A model generated the notes under the pieces. The model saw only the letters and a list, made by a program, of their open reading frames with translations. It was not told the DNA's origin and did not search any database. DNA of 64,000 nucleotides from Bifidobacterium santillanense (GTDB lineage: Bacteria; Actinomycetota; Actinomycetes; Actinomycetales; Bifidobacteriaceae), in NCBI RefSeq assembly GCF_018555385.1, contig NZ_JAFEJS010000009.1:1-64000 (forward strand). The letters run 5' to 3'. The translations under genes and the position numbers were made by a program. How positions within the stretch are numbered: the stretch's first letter is position 1; each line of letters starts with the position of its first letter. Of this stretch, positions 18,321 to 26,948 are shown piece after piece.

Positions 18321-18878
18321 ATGGGAGCCAATCCAAACAAGGTGGCCAAGCGAGCCAAGGACTACAAGCACATCCTGATCATCATGCGTCATGCGAAGGC
18401 CGAGCCCTTCCACGCCGAGGGCGACTACGGTCGTGAGCTGACGTCCAAGGGGCTCAAGCAGGCGAAGAAGGTCGCCAAGGGGCTTGCCGACATGAAGCTC
18501 GATCCGGACATGATCGTCTGCTCGGCCGCCGCCAGGGCGCGTCAGACCTGCGGGAAGATGCTCAAGACCTTCGGGGACAAGCCCAAGGTGGACTATCACC
18601 AGAGCCTGTACGAGGGCGGCGTGCAGTCCGTGTTCGACGAGCTCTCCCACGCCAAGGAGAAGACACGCGTGCTCATGGTGCTCGGCCATGAGCCCACCGT
18701 CTCGATCGCCAGCCAGTGGATCGCCTCGTCCGACTCCGATCCCGAGCGTCTCGACCTGCTCAATCTGGGGCTGCAGACCGCCGGCATCGTGATCTTCGGC
18801 TCGGACAGGCCGTTCGACCAGTGGCAGGTGCACTCGGGCGATCTGCTCGCCGTGATGAGCTCCTCCGACTTCGACTGA
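18321..18878 (+). CDS. SixA-like histidine phosphatase
   Basis: 185 aa. HILIIMRHAKAEP (RHA in place of RHG, about residues 17-27) and VLGHEPTV place it in the SixA branch of the histidine phosphatase superfamily, which removes phosphate from phosphohistidine proteins or small molecules. Substrate unknown. ATG at 18321 chosen; there is no ribosome binding site, but a TATACT box ends 8 nt upstream, fitting a leaderless mRNA. An in-frame TTG lies inside that box. Confidence 0.88.
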   Translation: MGANPNKVAKRAKDYKHILIIMRHAKAEPFHAEGDYGRELTSKGLKQAKKVAKGLADMKLDPDMIVCSAAARARQTCGKMLKTFGDKPKVDYHQSLYEGGVQSVFDELSHAKEKTRVLMVLGHEPTVSIASQWIASSDSDPERLDLLNLGLQTAGIVIFGSDRPFDQWQVHSGDLLAVMSSSDFD

Positions 18879-18998
18879 TTCGGCCGTCGCCGTCCGTCTC
18901 GTCCGTCGCCGGACGTCCGCCGGCCCGATCGGGGACGACCGATGGACGTCGCGTTCCGGCATATGGGCGCGACATCCATCGCCCCCGCGCACTCCTCG

Positions 18999-19056
18999 TA
19001 TACTGGCGTCGATGTTTCCCGCCGATCGTCTCCCACACGTGCTGCGAAGGGTATGA
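18999..19056 (+). other. possible leaderless 14-codon upstream ORF before metE, with its -10 box
   Basis: TATACT (18999-19004) is followed 7 nt later by ATG at 19012, opening a 14-codon frame (MFPADRLPHVLRRV) that stops at 19056, 123 bp before metE. The arrangement repeats that of the gene at 18321. The peptide is not rich in Met, so a classical attenuator is not evident. It may instead simply be the metE promoter with a long leader. Confidence 0.35.
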
Positions 19057-19179
19057 AACGGCGGTATAAAGCCGATTTATAGCGACACTTCCATGTCGTT
19101 GATGACCCTGATTTAGGACGTGTTTGATAGGCTGGGCGGGTTGAAAAGCCGTTTGCTAACGAAGCAGTATGGAGGATTC

Positions 19180-21486
19180 ATGACTGCACTCACGTCCGTG
19201 TCCGGATTCCCGCGCATCGGTCAGAACCGAGAGCTCAAGAAGATCATCGAGGCCTATTGGAAGGGCAACGCCACCCTCGACGACGTGCACGCCACCGCCA
19301 AGGAGCTGCGCGCCAAGCACTGGAGGATCCAGGCCGAGGCCGGCGTCGATCTGATCCCGAGCAACGACTTCAGCTACTTCGACCAGCTGCTCGACACCGC
19401 CATCCTGCTCAACGTCATCCCGGAGCGCTACCGCAACCTCGCCTTCGAGCAGCCGGAGGAGACGCTGTTCGCGATGTCCCGCGGCTACCAGGGCGACAAG
19501 GGCGACGTCACCGCCCTGCCGATGAAGAAGTGGTTCACCACCAACTACCACTACATCGTGCCGGAGATCGAGCCGTCCACCGAGATCAAGCTCAACGGCA
19601 CCAAGCCGTTCGACGAGTTCAACGAGGCCAAGGAGCTGGGCATCACCACCAAGCCGGTGCTCATCGGCCCCTACACCTTCCTCAAGCTCTCCCGTGACGA
19701 CAACGCCCAGGAGATCGACTACTCCGAGGAGCTCGTCGCCTCCGTGGCCGCCGTCTACGCCGAGGTCATCGCCAGGTTCGCCGAGCTGGGCGCCGAGTGG
19801 ATCCAGATCGACGAGCCGTTCCTCGTGCTCGACAAGCAGCCGGGCGACGTGGAGCTCTTCAAGAACCTGTACTCCAGGATCCTGCCCGCGCGCGACGGCA
19901 AGATCAAGGTCCTGCTCAACACCTACTTCGGCCACATCGCCGACGTGTACGAGACCGTCAACGCCCTCGGCTTCGACGGCATCGGCCTCGACCTGAACGA
20001 GGGCAAGGACGAGAACCTCGCCGCCGTCTCCCAGTACGGCGTCGCCGAGGGCACCACCATCTTCGCCGGCGTGGTCAACGGCCGCAACATCTGGCGCAAC
20101 AACTACGCCGTGAGCCTCGGTCTGGTCGATGCGCTCAAGCAGGTCACGCCGAACGTCGCCGTCTCCACCGCCAGCTCCCTGCTGCACGTGCCGTTCAGCA
20201 CCGAGGGCGAGACCGCCCTCAAGCCGGAGGTCCTCAAGCACTTCGCATTCGCCGTCGAGAAGCTCGGCGAGCTCAAGGAGATCGCGGTCCTGGCCGACTC
20301 CTCCGACGAGGAGCGCAAGGCCTCCGCCGCGCTCGCCGCCAACCAGGATCTGTTCGACGGCACCCGCGTCGCCCCCGACGCCGCCGTCGCCGAGCGCATC
20401 GCCGGCCTCACCGACGCCGACTTCGTGCGTCAGCCCGCCCGCGCCGAGCGCCAGAAGCTGCAGCGCGAGGCCCTCGGCCTGCCGCTGCTGCCAACCACCA
20501 CCATCGGCTCCTTCCCGCAGACCCGCGAGATCCGCGCCGAGCGCGCCAGGTTCCGCAAGGGCGAGATCACCAAGGATGCCTACGACGAGTTCATCAAGGC
20601 CCAGATCGACGCCTGCATCAGGCATCAGGAGGAGATCGGCCTCGACGTGCTCGTCCACGGCGAGTTCGAGCGCAACGACATGGTCGAGTACTTCGGCCAG
20701 AACCTCAACGGCTTCCTGTTCACCAAGAACGCATGGGTCCAGTCCTACGGCACCCGCTGCGTCAAGCCTCCGATCGTGTGGGGCGACGTCTCCCGCGCCA
20801 AGCCGATCACCGTCGAGTGGTCCGCGTACGCGCAGTCCAGGACCGACCACGTCATGAAGGGCATGCTCACCGGCCCGGTGACCATCCTCAACTGGTCCTG
20901 GCCGCGCGAGGACATCACGCACGAGCAGCAGACCCAGCAGCTCGCCCTCGCCATCCGCGACGAGGTCCTCGACCTCGAGGCCGCCGGCATCAAGGTCATC
21001 CAGATCGACGAGGCCGCCCTGCGCGAGAAGCTGCCGCTGCGCAAGACCGACTGGCACTCCAAGTACCTTGACTGGGCCGTGCCGGCGTTCCGTCTGGTGC
21101 ACTCCGCGGTCAAGCCGACCACGCAGATCCACACGCACATGTGCTACTCGGAGTTCAACGACATCATCCGCGACATCGACGCGATGGACGCCGACGTGAT
21201 CTCCTTCGAGGCCTCCCGCGGCGACCTGGTCGTCCTCGACGCCATCCACGAGGCCAACTTCGAGACCGAGGCCGGCCCGGGCGTCTACGACATCCACTCC
21301 CCGCGCATCCCCTCCGAGGAGGAGATCGAGGAGCGCATCGGCGAGATCCTCAAGAAGATGGACGTCGAGAAGGTCTGGATCAACCCGGACTGCGGCCTGA
21401 AGACCCGTGGCGACGCGGAGACCTGGCCGAGCCTGGAGCATCTGGTCGCGGCGGCGAAGGCCGTGCGCGCCAAGCTCGCGAAGTGA
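19180..21486 (+). CDS. metE: cobalamin-independent methionine synthase
   Basis: 768 aa, full length. 5-methyltetrahydropteroyltriglutamate-homocysteine methyltransferase. N-terminal barrel begins [23 protein letters not shown]; the C-terminal barrel has [10 protein letters not shown] and the zinc/homocysteine ligands His and Cys in [10 protein letters not shown] and Cys in NPDCGLKTR. Transfers a methyl group from methyl-THF made by MetF, encoded just downstream. Start at ATG 19180 with GGAGG four bases upstream; the frame is open 20 codons further but without a better signal. Confidence 0.98.
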   Translation: MTALTSVSGFPRIGQNRELKKIIEAYWKGNATLDDVHATAKELRAKHWRIQAEAGVDLIPSNDFSYFDQLLDTAILLNVIPERYRNLAFEQPEETLFAMSRGYQGDKGDVTALPMKKWFTTNYHYIVPEIEPSTEIKLNGTKPFDEFNEAKELGITTKPVLIGPYTFLKLSRDDNAQEIDYSEELVASVAAVYAEVIARFAELGAEWIQIDEPFLVLDKQPGDVELFKNLYSRILPARDGKIKVLLNTYFGHIADVYETVNALGFDGIGLDLNEGKDENLAAVSQYGVAEGTTIFAGVVNGRNIWRNNYAVSLGLVDALKQVTPNVAVSTASSLLHVPFSTEGETALKPEVLKHFAFAVEKLGELKEIAVLADSSDEERKASAALAANQDLFDGTRVAPDAAVAERIAGLTDADFVRQPARAERQKLQREALGLPLLPTTTIGSFPQTREIRAERARFRKGEITKDAYDEFIKAQIDACIRHQEEIGLDVLVHGEFERNDMVEYFGQNLNGFLFTKNAWVQSYGTRCVKPPIVWGDVSRAKPITVEWSAYAQSRTDHVMKGMLTGPVTILNWSWPREDITHEQQTQQLALAIRDEVLDLEAAGIKVIQIDEAALREKLPLRKTDWHSKYLDWAVPAFRLVHSAVKPTTQIHTHMCYSEFNDIIRDIDAMDADVISFEASRGDLVVLDAIHEANFETEAGPGVYDIHSPRIPSEEEIEERIGEILKKMDVEKVWINPDCGLKTRGDAETWPSLEHLVAAAKAVRAKLAK

Positions 21487-21521
21487 ACCCGGTCATGGAT
21501 AAGTAAATAGTTTCCAGCGGT

Positions 21522-21608
21522 GGGGCTGGGCGATATATGCGATACGCGACACACTCAAGGCCGTTCGGCCAAGCCTACGGTCGCGTTTCGCATATATCGC
21601 CCAGCCCC
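21522..21608. repeat. long inverted repeat between metE and metF
   Basis: 29-bp arms (21522-21550 and 21580-21608) with a single mismatch. Between them is a small GGCCG-TT-CGGCC hairpin. Total 87 bp, which would fold into a very stable structure. 35 bp after the metE stop, 90 bp before metF. No T-run on the plus strand. Confidence 0.9.
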
Positions 21609-21698
21609 GTTCCGTTGGTATGTTGCGTTTTGTTCGACGTGGTGAGGCTCATTGGCGCGCACTTGCAGCGTTTGAGCGGAAAGGGATAAGGGATAGAC

Positions 21699-22547
21699 AT
21701 GCACAAGCCGATGTTTTCGTTGGAGGTGTTTCCGCCTAAGAGGGACGCTCCGGTGGGGACGATCTACGACACGCTGGACGGGCTGCAGGGGCTCGATCCG
21801 GACTTCATCTCGGTGACGTACGGGCACGGCACCCACGCCGACCGCACGGCCACGGCGCGCATCGCCAACACGATCCGCAAGGAGTACCGCATCCCGACCG
21901 TGGCGCATCTGACCGCGCTCTACTCCGACGAGGCCAAGGTCGACGAGGCGTTGGAGATGTTCGAGCATGCGGGCGTCGGCGGCGTGCTCGCGCTGCGCGG
22001 CGACTACATCGAGGGCGAGGAGCCGGTCGGCGTGTTCGATCACGCCATCGATCTGGTGCGGTACATCCGCGAACGCAGGCCCGACCTCAAGGTGTTCGGC
22101 GCATGCTATCCGGAGGGCCACATCCAGGCGGAGTCCCTCGATAAGGACATCGAGCATCTCAAGGCCAAGGTGGACGCCGGTGCGAGCCATCTGATCTCGC
22201 AGCTGTTCTACGACAACGAGGACTTCTACCGCTTCCTCGACAAGGCGCGCGCCGCCGGCATCGACGTGCCGATCGAGGCCGGCATCATGCCGATCTCCGG
22301 TGCCAAGTCGCTGCGTTCGATGGCCGAGAAGAACAACACGCGCGTGCCCGCGGTCGTCGAGGCGCTGCTCGACAAGTGGGGAAGCGACGTGCCCACGCTG
22401 CGCGAGGCGGGCATCAACTACGCCTCCGCGCAGATCACCGACCTCGTGGCGCACGGCGTCGACGGCGTGCACCTGTACACGATGAACCGTCCCGCCACCA
22501 CCCGCCGCATCTGGCGCAACGTGCGCCCGCTGTTCACGGAGGCGTGA
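21699..22547 (+). CDS. metF: methylenetetrahydrofolate reductase
   Basis: 282 aa TIM barrel, normal MetF length. FSLEVFPPKR near the N-terminus, HLTALYSDEAKV, ALRGDYIEGEE, FGACYPEGH and SQLFYDNEDFY are family signatures. Reduces 5,10-methylene-THF to 5-methyl-THF with FAD, feeding MetE encoded upstream. AAGGGATAG precedes the ATG. The long inverted repeat in front and another behind isolate the gene from its neighbours. Confidence 0.96.
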   Translation: MHKPMFSLEVFPPKRDAPVGTIYDTLDGLQGLDPDFISVTYGHGTHADRTATARIANTIRKEYRIPTVAHLTALYSDEAKVDEALEMFEHAGVGGVLALRGDYIEGEEPVGVFDHAIDLVRYIRERRPDLKVFGACYPEGHIQAESLDKDIEHLKAKVDAGASHLISQLFYDNEDFYRFLDKARAAGIDVPIEAGIMPISGAKSLRSMAEKNNTRVPAVVEALLDKWGSDVPTLREAGINYASAQITDLVAHGVDGVHLYTMNRPATTRRIWRNVRPLFTEA

Positions 22548-22606
22548 TTCAAAGCGGAAGATGCGACCCGTCGGCGAGGCGCGATTCGCATGCAGTCATG
22601 CCGCCG

Positions 22607-22690
22607 ACTCCGGGGTTGTCACCCTCCGCTCCGGGATTTGTAACGCTTTTCCGTTACAAATCCCGGAGCGGAGGGTGACAACCCCGGAGT
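22607..22690. repeat. 39-bp perfect hairpin built from about 21-bp repeats, after metF
   Basis: 22607-22645 pairs with 22652-22690 without any mismatch around a 6-nt loop (CTTTTC). The right arm is made of head-to-tail units CCCGGAGYGGAGGGT... with GTTACAAAT, GTGACAAC and GTTATGTT joints, and one more unit follows to about 22713. Lies between convergent genes metF and 22733, so it can terminate both; the modular build also resembles REP/BIME elements. Confidence 0.9.
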
Positions 22691-22732
22691 GGAGGGTTAT
22701 GTTCCCGGAGTGACGATCGTGGTGGCTGGGGG

Positions 22733-23083
22733 CTACCGGTGCTTCTTGCCGCCCTTGGCGGGCTTGGCGCGCTTGAGCGGGGACTTGGGCTTGGCGGGGG
22801 CGAGCTGCGGGAAACGCTCCAGACCCCAGCGGTGCAGCGGCGGGATCTTGGCGACCAGCACGCCGGCCAGCATCGCGAGGATCGCCACCCAGGAGGCGAA
22901 ATCCTGCTTGGTGAAGATCAGCACGATCACCAGTCCGACGCCGATGATGCCGAGGAACTGCGAATACTTGTTCTGCTCCTCGGTGAGCTGGTCGACCTTC
23001 ATCGGAATCAGACCGAAGAACAGGCCGATGACCACCGAGACGATGGCCACGATGACGGTGACCGTGATTTCCAGACTGCTCAT
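22733..23083 (-). CDS. small membrane protein of unknown function
   Basis: 116 aa. Two or three transmembrane segments: EITVTVIVAIVSVVIGLFFGLI (about residues 4-25), FLGIIGVGLVIVLIF (about 44-58) and WVAILAMLAGVLVA (about 64-78). Then a strongly basic, Pro/Lys-rich tail (KPKSPLKRAKPAKGGKKHR) facing the cytoplasm. I do not recognise a family. ATG 23083 chosen for GAAGGGAT about 8 nt upstream; the longer frame is not protein-like. Stands alone. Confidence 0.7.
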   Translation of the reverse strand: MSSLEITVTVIVAIVSVVIGLFFGLIPMKVDQLTEEQNKYSQFLGIIGVGLVIVLIFTKQDFASWVAILAMLAGVLVAKIPPLHRWGLERFPQLAPAKPKSPLKRAKPAKGGKKHR

Positions 23084-23309
23084 TGCAGATATCCCTTCGT
23101 AAATTCGTGAAACCATGCGTGAGACATGGGCGACATGACGCGCACGGATCATCGTGCCGTCGTGCGACTGCGTTCAGTCTAACGCACATGAGGCGCGCGC
23201 CGTCGCATCACGGCGGTCCGACCGGCCGAAGCGCGGGCGGCGGGCCGGATCATGGCGGACCCTCCGCGCCCGCACTCGATCCCGACCTCGAACGGCCGAT
23301 CGGGGTCGG

Positions 23310-24227
23310 CTACTCGTTCCCTGCCCAGTAGCCGTCGTCCTCCGCCTGGCTCTCCTCCAGCGCGGCGCTCATCGTGCGGTCGATGCGCTTGCGCTGACGG
23401 ACCATGCTCGAATACTTCGGGTCCTCGGTGATCTCCTCGTACTCGTGCTCGGTGGCCACGCCTGCGATCTCGGCGATGATCTCCTCGTACGAGGTCTCCA
23501 CGGTGCGGTGCACGCCGGTGATGCGCCCCTGACGGATGACGACGATGCGGTCGGACACCGCGAACACGTCCGGCAGGTCGTGGCACACCATCACCACCGT
23601 GCGGCCCTCCGAACGCAGACGCTTGATGTAGGAGAGCACCTCGGCGGTCTGCATCACCGACAGCGCCGCGGTCGGCTCGTCGAGCAGGATGAGCTTCGGG
23701 TCGTTGAGCAGCGTGCGCGCGATCGCCACGGTCTGGCGTTGGCCCACCGACAGCGAGGAGATGGGGGAGCCCACGCGGATCGCCGAGCTCAGGGTCTTCA
23801 TCACCGAGCGCGCCCGGGAGTTCATCGACTCGTCGTCGCGCACGCCGCCGAGGTTGATCTCCTTGCCGAGGAACAGATTCGCCGCGACGTTGAGGTTGTC
23901 GCAGAACTCCTGGCCCTGGAACACCGAGGCGATGCCGAGACGGTCGGCCGCGCGGATCGAGGGGATCACGACCTCCTCGCCGTTGAGGTAGATGTGGCCG
24001 AACCCCGGTTGCAGGAACCCCGCGACGACCTTGATCAGCGTGGATTTGCCCGCGCCGTTGTCGCCCACGATGGCGACGACCTCCTGTCGGCCGATGTCGA
24101 GGTTGACCGACTTCAGCGCCTCGACGAAGCCGAATTTGACGCAGATGTTCTCGAGCCGCAGCAACGGCTGCCTCGAGGATCCGCCCGTCCGCCCGGCACC
24201 GCCGGCGTTGACGCGTTGTCCGTTCAT
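23310..24227 (-). CDS. single-domain sugar-type ABC transporter ATPase
   Basis: 305 aa. Walker A GDNGAGKST (about residues 55-63), signature SSLSVGQRQTVAIARTLL, Walker B LILLDEPTAAL and H-loop VCHDL are intact. The order VFQGQEFCDNLNVAANLFLG is typical of carbohydrate-uptake (CUT2) ATPases, which normally have two fused domains; here only one is present. It carries a C-terminal extension of about 45 charged residues. 23 bp after the ROK gene, so one operon. No permease is adjacent on this strand. AAAGGGAA precedes the ATG. Confidence 0.88.
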   Translation of the reverse strand: MNGQRVNAGGAGRTGGSSRQPLLRLENICVKFGFVEALKSVNLDIGRQEVVAIVGDNGAGKSTLIKVVAGFLQPGFGHIYLNGEEVVIPSIRAADRLGIASVFQGQEFCDNLNVAANLFLGKEINLGGVRDDESMNSRARSVMKTLSSAIRVGSPISSLSVGQRQTVAIARTLLNDPKLILLDEPTAALSVMQTAEVLSYIKRLRSEGRTVVMVCHDLPDVFAVSDRIVVIRQGRITGVHRTVETSYEEIIAEIAGVATEHEYEEITEDPKYSSMVRQRKRIDRTMSAALEESQAEDDGYWAGNE

Positions 24228-24250
24228 TCGTTCCCTTTCGTCTTGTGCGC

Positions 24251-25420
24251 TCAGCGCGCCATGTCGTTGCGCGACGAGTACTCCACGGCCACGAGCGCGC
24301 CTCCCAGTGCGGCCGCGTCGGTGGGGTGCGCCGACAGCCTCACGTCGATGGGTGCCACCGCGTCGGGGAACAGCATGCGCTGCAGCGCCTCATCGAAGGG
24401 TTGGGAGAAGATGTCGCCGGCCAGCGACAACGTGCCGCCGAGCACCACGATCTCGGGGTCGACGCTGATGCACAGGTCGGCCACCACCTGGCCGATGCGC
24501 ACGGCCGCATCGGCGATGACGCGTCGGCATCCGGGATCGCCGTCGTTGGCCTTGGCGACCAGATCCTCGAGGGTCATGTTGCCGTGCGTCACGCTCAGCA
24601 GCTGCACCAGACGCTCCTCGGAGACCACGGTGTTGAGGCAGCCGCGGTTGCCGCACGCGCAGATCGAGCCCAGCGGATCGACCTGGATATGGCCGATCTC
24701 GCCGGCCAGGCCGGTCACGCCGTGCAGCAGCGTGCCGCCGATCGTGATGCCGGCGCCCACGCCGTCGCCGGTGCCGATGTACACGAAGTTGCGCTTGCCG
24801 ACCGCGACGCCCATGCGCGACTCGCAGAACGCCGACAGGTTCGCGTCGTTGTCGACGTACACCGGGCATCCGAACGCGGTCTTCAGCGGCGTCCTGATGT
24901 CGACGCCGTCCCATCCGGGCAGGATGCCGGGGATGGCGATCATGCGGTCGGCCGTCGCGACCGGGGCCGCCACGGCCACGCCGATGCCGACCAGCTCGTT
25001 GACGTCGGCGTCGATGTTGTTCAGCGTCTCGTTGACGAGCACCATCGCCCGGTCCAGCGTGACGTCGGCCTTGTGGCCGAAGGGGAGCGGCAGCGTGTGC
25101 TTGGCGATGATCGACTTCGCGAAGTCGACGATGACGAGCGTCAGCTGCCTGCGTTCGACCCATAAACCCAGCCCGAGACCCTGATGGCGGGCGAGAGCGA
25201 CCAGCGTGGCCCTGCGGCCGTTGCGCGTGGTGCTCTTCGTCTCGAGTTGCTCCTCATCGACGAGCTGATGGACGAGCGTGGAGACCGTCGCCGTCGACAG
25301 CCCCGTCACCTCCGCCAGCTCGACCTGCGTCATGGCGCCGAACTTGTGGAGACTGTCCAGCAGCTTGGCGCGATTCGCTTCTCGCAGCGAGGTCTGTGAA
25401 CCGAATAACCTTGTTGCCAT
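24251..25420 (-). CDS. ROK-family transcriptional regulator
   Basis: 389 aa. N-terminal winged helix-turn-helix (AMTQVELAEVTGLSTATVSTLVHQLVDEE, about residues 29-57) and C-terminal ROK sugar-kinase-like domain with VDNDAN, GTGDGVGAGI, the GLAGEIGHIQVDP stretch and zinc motif CACGNRGCLNTV. Typical XylR/NagC-like repressors sense a sugar. Divergent from the sugar ABC operon at 25693, whose promoter region contains a matching inverted repeat, so it likely represses that operon (inference). ATG 25420 with GGGGG close by. Confidence 0.92.
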   Translation of the reverse strand: MATRLFGSQTSLREANRAKLLDSLHKFGAMTQVELAEVTGLSTATVSTLVHQLVDEEQLETKSTTRNGRRATLVALARHQGLGLGLWVERRQLTLVIVDFAKSIIAKHTLPLPFGHKADVTLDRAMVLVNETLNNIDADVNELVGIGVAVAAPVATADRMIAIPGILPGWDGVDIRTPLKTAFGCPVYVDNDANLSAFCESRMGVAVGKRNFVYIGTGDGVGAGITIGGTLLHGVTGLAGEIGHIQVDPLGSICACGNRGCLNTVVSEERLVQLLSVTHGNMTLEDLVAKANDGDPGCRRVIADAAVRIGQVVADLCISVDPEIVVLGGTLSLAGDIFSQPFDEALQRMLFPDAVAPIDVRLSAHPTDAAALGGALVAVEYSSRNDMAR

Positions 25421-25550
25421 ACGCCCCCAGTGTAGTCACGGGGCCGCGGACTCGCCGCGAGGGGTGGGCGGAGGAGGGTGTGTGAACGTTCACGGCGTGT
25501 CGCAACGTAATTGGCGGGAAATGGCGGATTTCCGACATTGAATTCAAGTC

Positions 25551-25614
25551 TCAAACTCAAATTCCCTGAATCTTGGGTTTATGAGTTTGACAACTTAACG
25601 CAATTGAGTATTCT
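25551..25614 (+). promoter_or_regulatory. promoter and operator candidate of the sugar ABC operon
   Basis: TTGACA (25587-25592), 16 bp, TATTCT (25609-25614). A 9-bp inverted repeat TCAAACTCA (25551-25559) / TGAGTTTGA (25582-25590) has its right half over the -35 box, where a repressor such as the adjacent ROK protein would block RNA polymerase. Confidence 0.7.
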
Positions 25615-25621
25615 TTTACAT

Positions 25622-25645
25622 GAACCTGAGGCAACACTCAGGTTC
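25622..25645 (+). other. 5'-terminal mRNA hairpin of the sugar ABC operon
   Basis: GAACCTGAG-GCAACA-CTCAGGTTC, perfect 9-bp stem. With the -10 box ending at 25614, transcription would begin about 25621, so the message would start with this stem-loop. Such 5' stems can protect mRNA from decay. Confidence 0.55.
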
Positions 25646-25692
25646 GGGAGAACAAAGGATGTTCACCCGCCCTCAACGAAGAAGGAGAGCAC

Positions 25693-26847
25693 ATGAAGTT
25701 CACCAAGAAGATCGTGGCCCTGGCGGCCGGCGTCGCCATGATGGCCGGACTCGCGGCCTGCGGTGGCAGCCGCACCGGACAGTCGACCGGCGACGAGAAG
25801 ATCGAGAAGGGCGCCACCATCGGCATCTCCATGCCGACCAAGTCCGAGGAGCGCTGGAACAAGGACGGCAACAACCTCAAGGCCAAGCTGGAGAAGGCCG
25901 GATACAAGGTCATCCTCTCCTTCGCCGACGACAAGCCGGCCCAGCAGAACGCCGACATCGAGAACATGGTCAACAACGACGCGAAGATCGTCGTCGTGGC
26001 CTCCAAGGACGGCACCGCCGTCGGCCCCGCGGTCGAGAAGGCCCGCGACGCCGGCGCCAAGGTCATCGCCTACGACCGCCTGATCATGAACACCGACGCG
26101 GTCGACTACTACGCCACCTTCCAGCTGGAGCAGGTCGGCGTGCTCGAGGCCAACTACCTGATCGACAAGCTCGGCCTCAAGGACGGCGCCACCGGCCCGT
26201 TCAACATCGAGCTCTTCACCGGCTCCCCGGACGACAACAACGCCAAGTACTTCTTCAAGGGCGCGTGGGATCTGCTCCAGCCCTACTTCGAGAAGGGCGT
26301 CCTCGTCTCCCCGTCCCAGCACGGCCAGGGCGGCGTGACCAAGGACTTCACCGTCGAGGATTGGCAGAAGATCTCCGTCATGAGCTGGAAGACCGAGCAG
26401 GCGCAGAAGGACATGGAGTCCATCCTCGACTCCACCTACGCGCACGGTGAGAAGCTCGACGCGGTCCTCACCCCGTACGACGGCATCGCCCAGGGCGTCA
26501 TCAACGCGATCGAGTCCAAGCGTCCGGACATGAAGCCCGGCACCGACACCTGGCCCTACATCACCGGCCAGGACGCCATGGAGATCGCCGTGGCCAACAT
26601 CGCCAAGGACAAGCAGGGCGAGACCGTGTTCAAGGACGTCAACAAGCTGGCCGACGCGGTGTACGACATGATCGTCGAGATCGCGGAGAACAAGGACGTC
26701 ACCGGCATCAACGGCAAGTTCAACAACAACAACATCGACGTGCCGTCCAAGCTGCTCGACCCGCAGAACATCACCAAGGACAACCTGAGCGACCTCGTCA
26801 AGGCCAACTACATCACCCAGGAGCGTTTCGACACGCTGACCAAGTAG
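25693..26847 (+). CDS. sugar ABC transporter substrate-binding lipoprotein
   Basis: 384 aa. Signal with lipobox (GVAMMAGLAACGGS, Cys about residue 24). Periplasmic-binding type I fold of the ChvE/XylF (CUT2) class: IGISMPTKSEERWNKDGNNLK, ENMVNNDAKIVVVASKDG, KVIAYDRLIMNTDAVDYYATF. Binds a monosaccharide, plausibly xylose, glucose or galactose; identity uncertain. AAGGAGAG precedes the ATG. First gene of an operon with a double ATPase and a permease; a hairpin follows at 26879. Confidence 0.92.
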   Translation: MKFTKKIVALAAGVAMMAGLAACGGSRTGQSTGDEKIEKGATIGISMPTKSEERWNKDGNNLKAKLEKAGYKVILSFADDKPAQQNADIENMVNNDAKIVVVASKDGTAVGPAVEKARDAGAKVIAYDRLIMNTDAVDYYATFQLEQVGVLEANYLIDKLGLKDGATGPFNIELFTGSPDDNNAKYFFKGAWDLLQPYFEKGVLVSPSQHGQGGVTKDFTVEDWQKISVMSWKTEQAQKDMESILDSTYAHGEKLDAVLTPYDGIAQGVINAIESKRPDMKPGTDTWPYITGQDAMEIAVANIAKDKQGETVFKDVNKLADAVYDMIVEIAENKDVTGINGKFNNNNIDVPSKLLDPQNITKDNLSDLVKANYITQERFDTLTK

Positions 26848-26878
26848 TAGCGTCCGAGACCGATTCCCAACCCAACGA

Positions 26879-26915
26879 GACACGCGGCGTGAGGCCGAGC
26901 CCCGCGTCGCGTGTC
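26879..26915 (+). terminator. hairpin between binding-protein and ATPase genes
   Basis: 11-bp stem with one G-T pair (26879-26889 with 26905-26915). Common place for a structure that stabilises the binding-protein message and lowers expression of the downstream transporter genes. Confidence 0.6.
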
Positions 26916-26948
26916 CCATGAAACCAGCATTGAACGAGGAGTGATGGC

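Noticed and set aside
19021..19179. Cobalamin or SAM riboswitch before metE
   Set aside because: The leader is too short and I found none of the conserved cores (for example the B12 box) on inspection.
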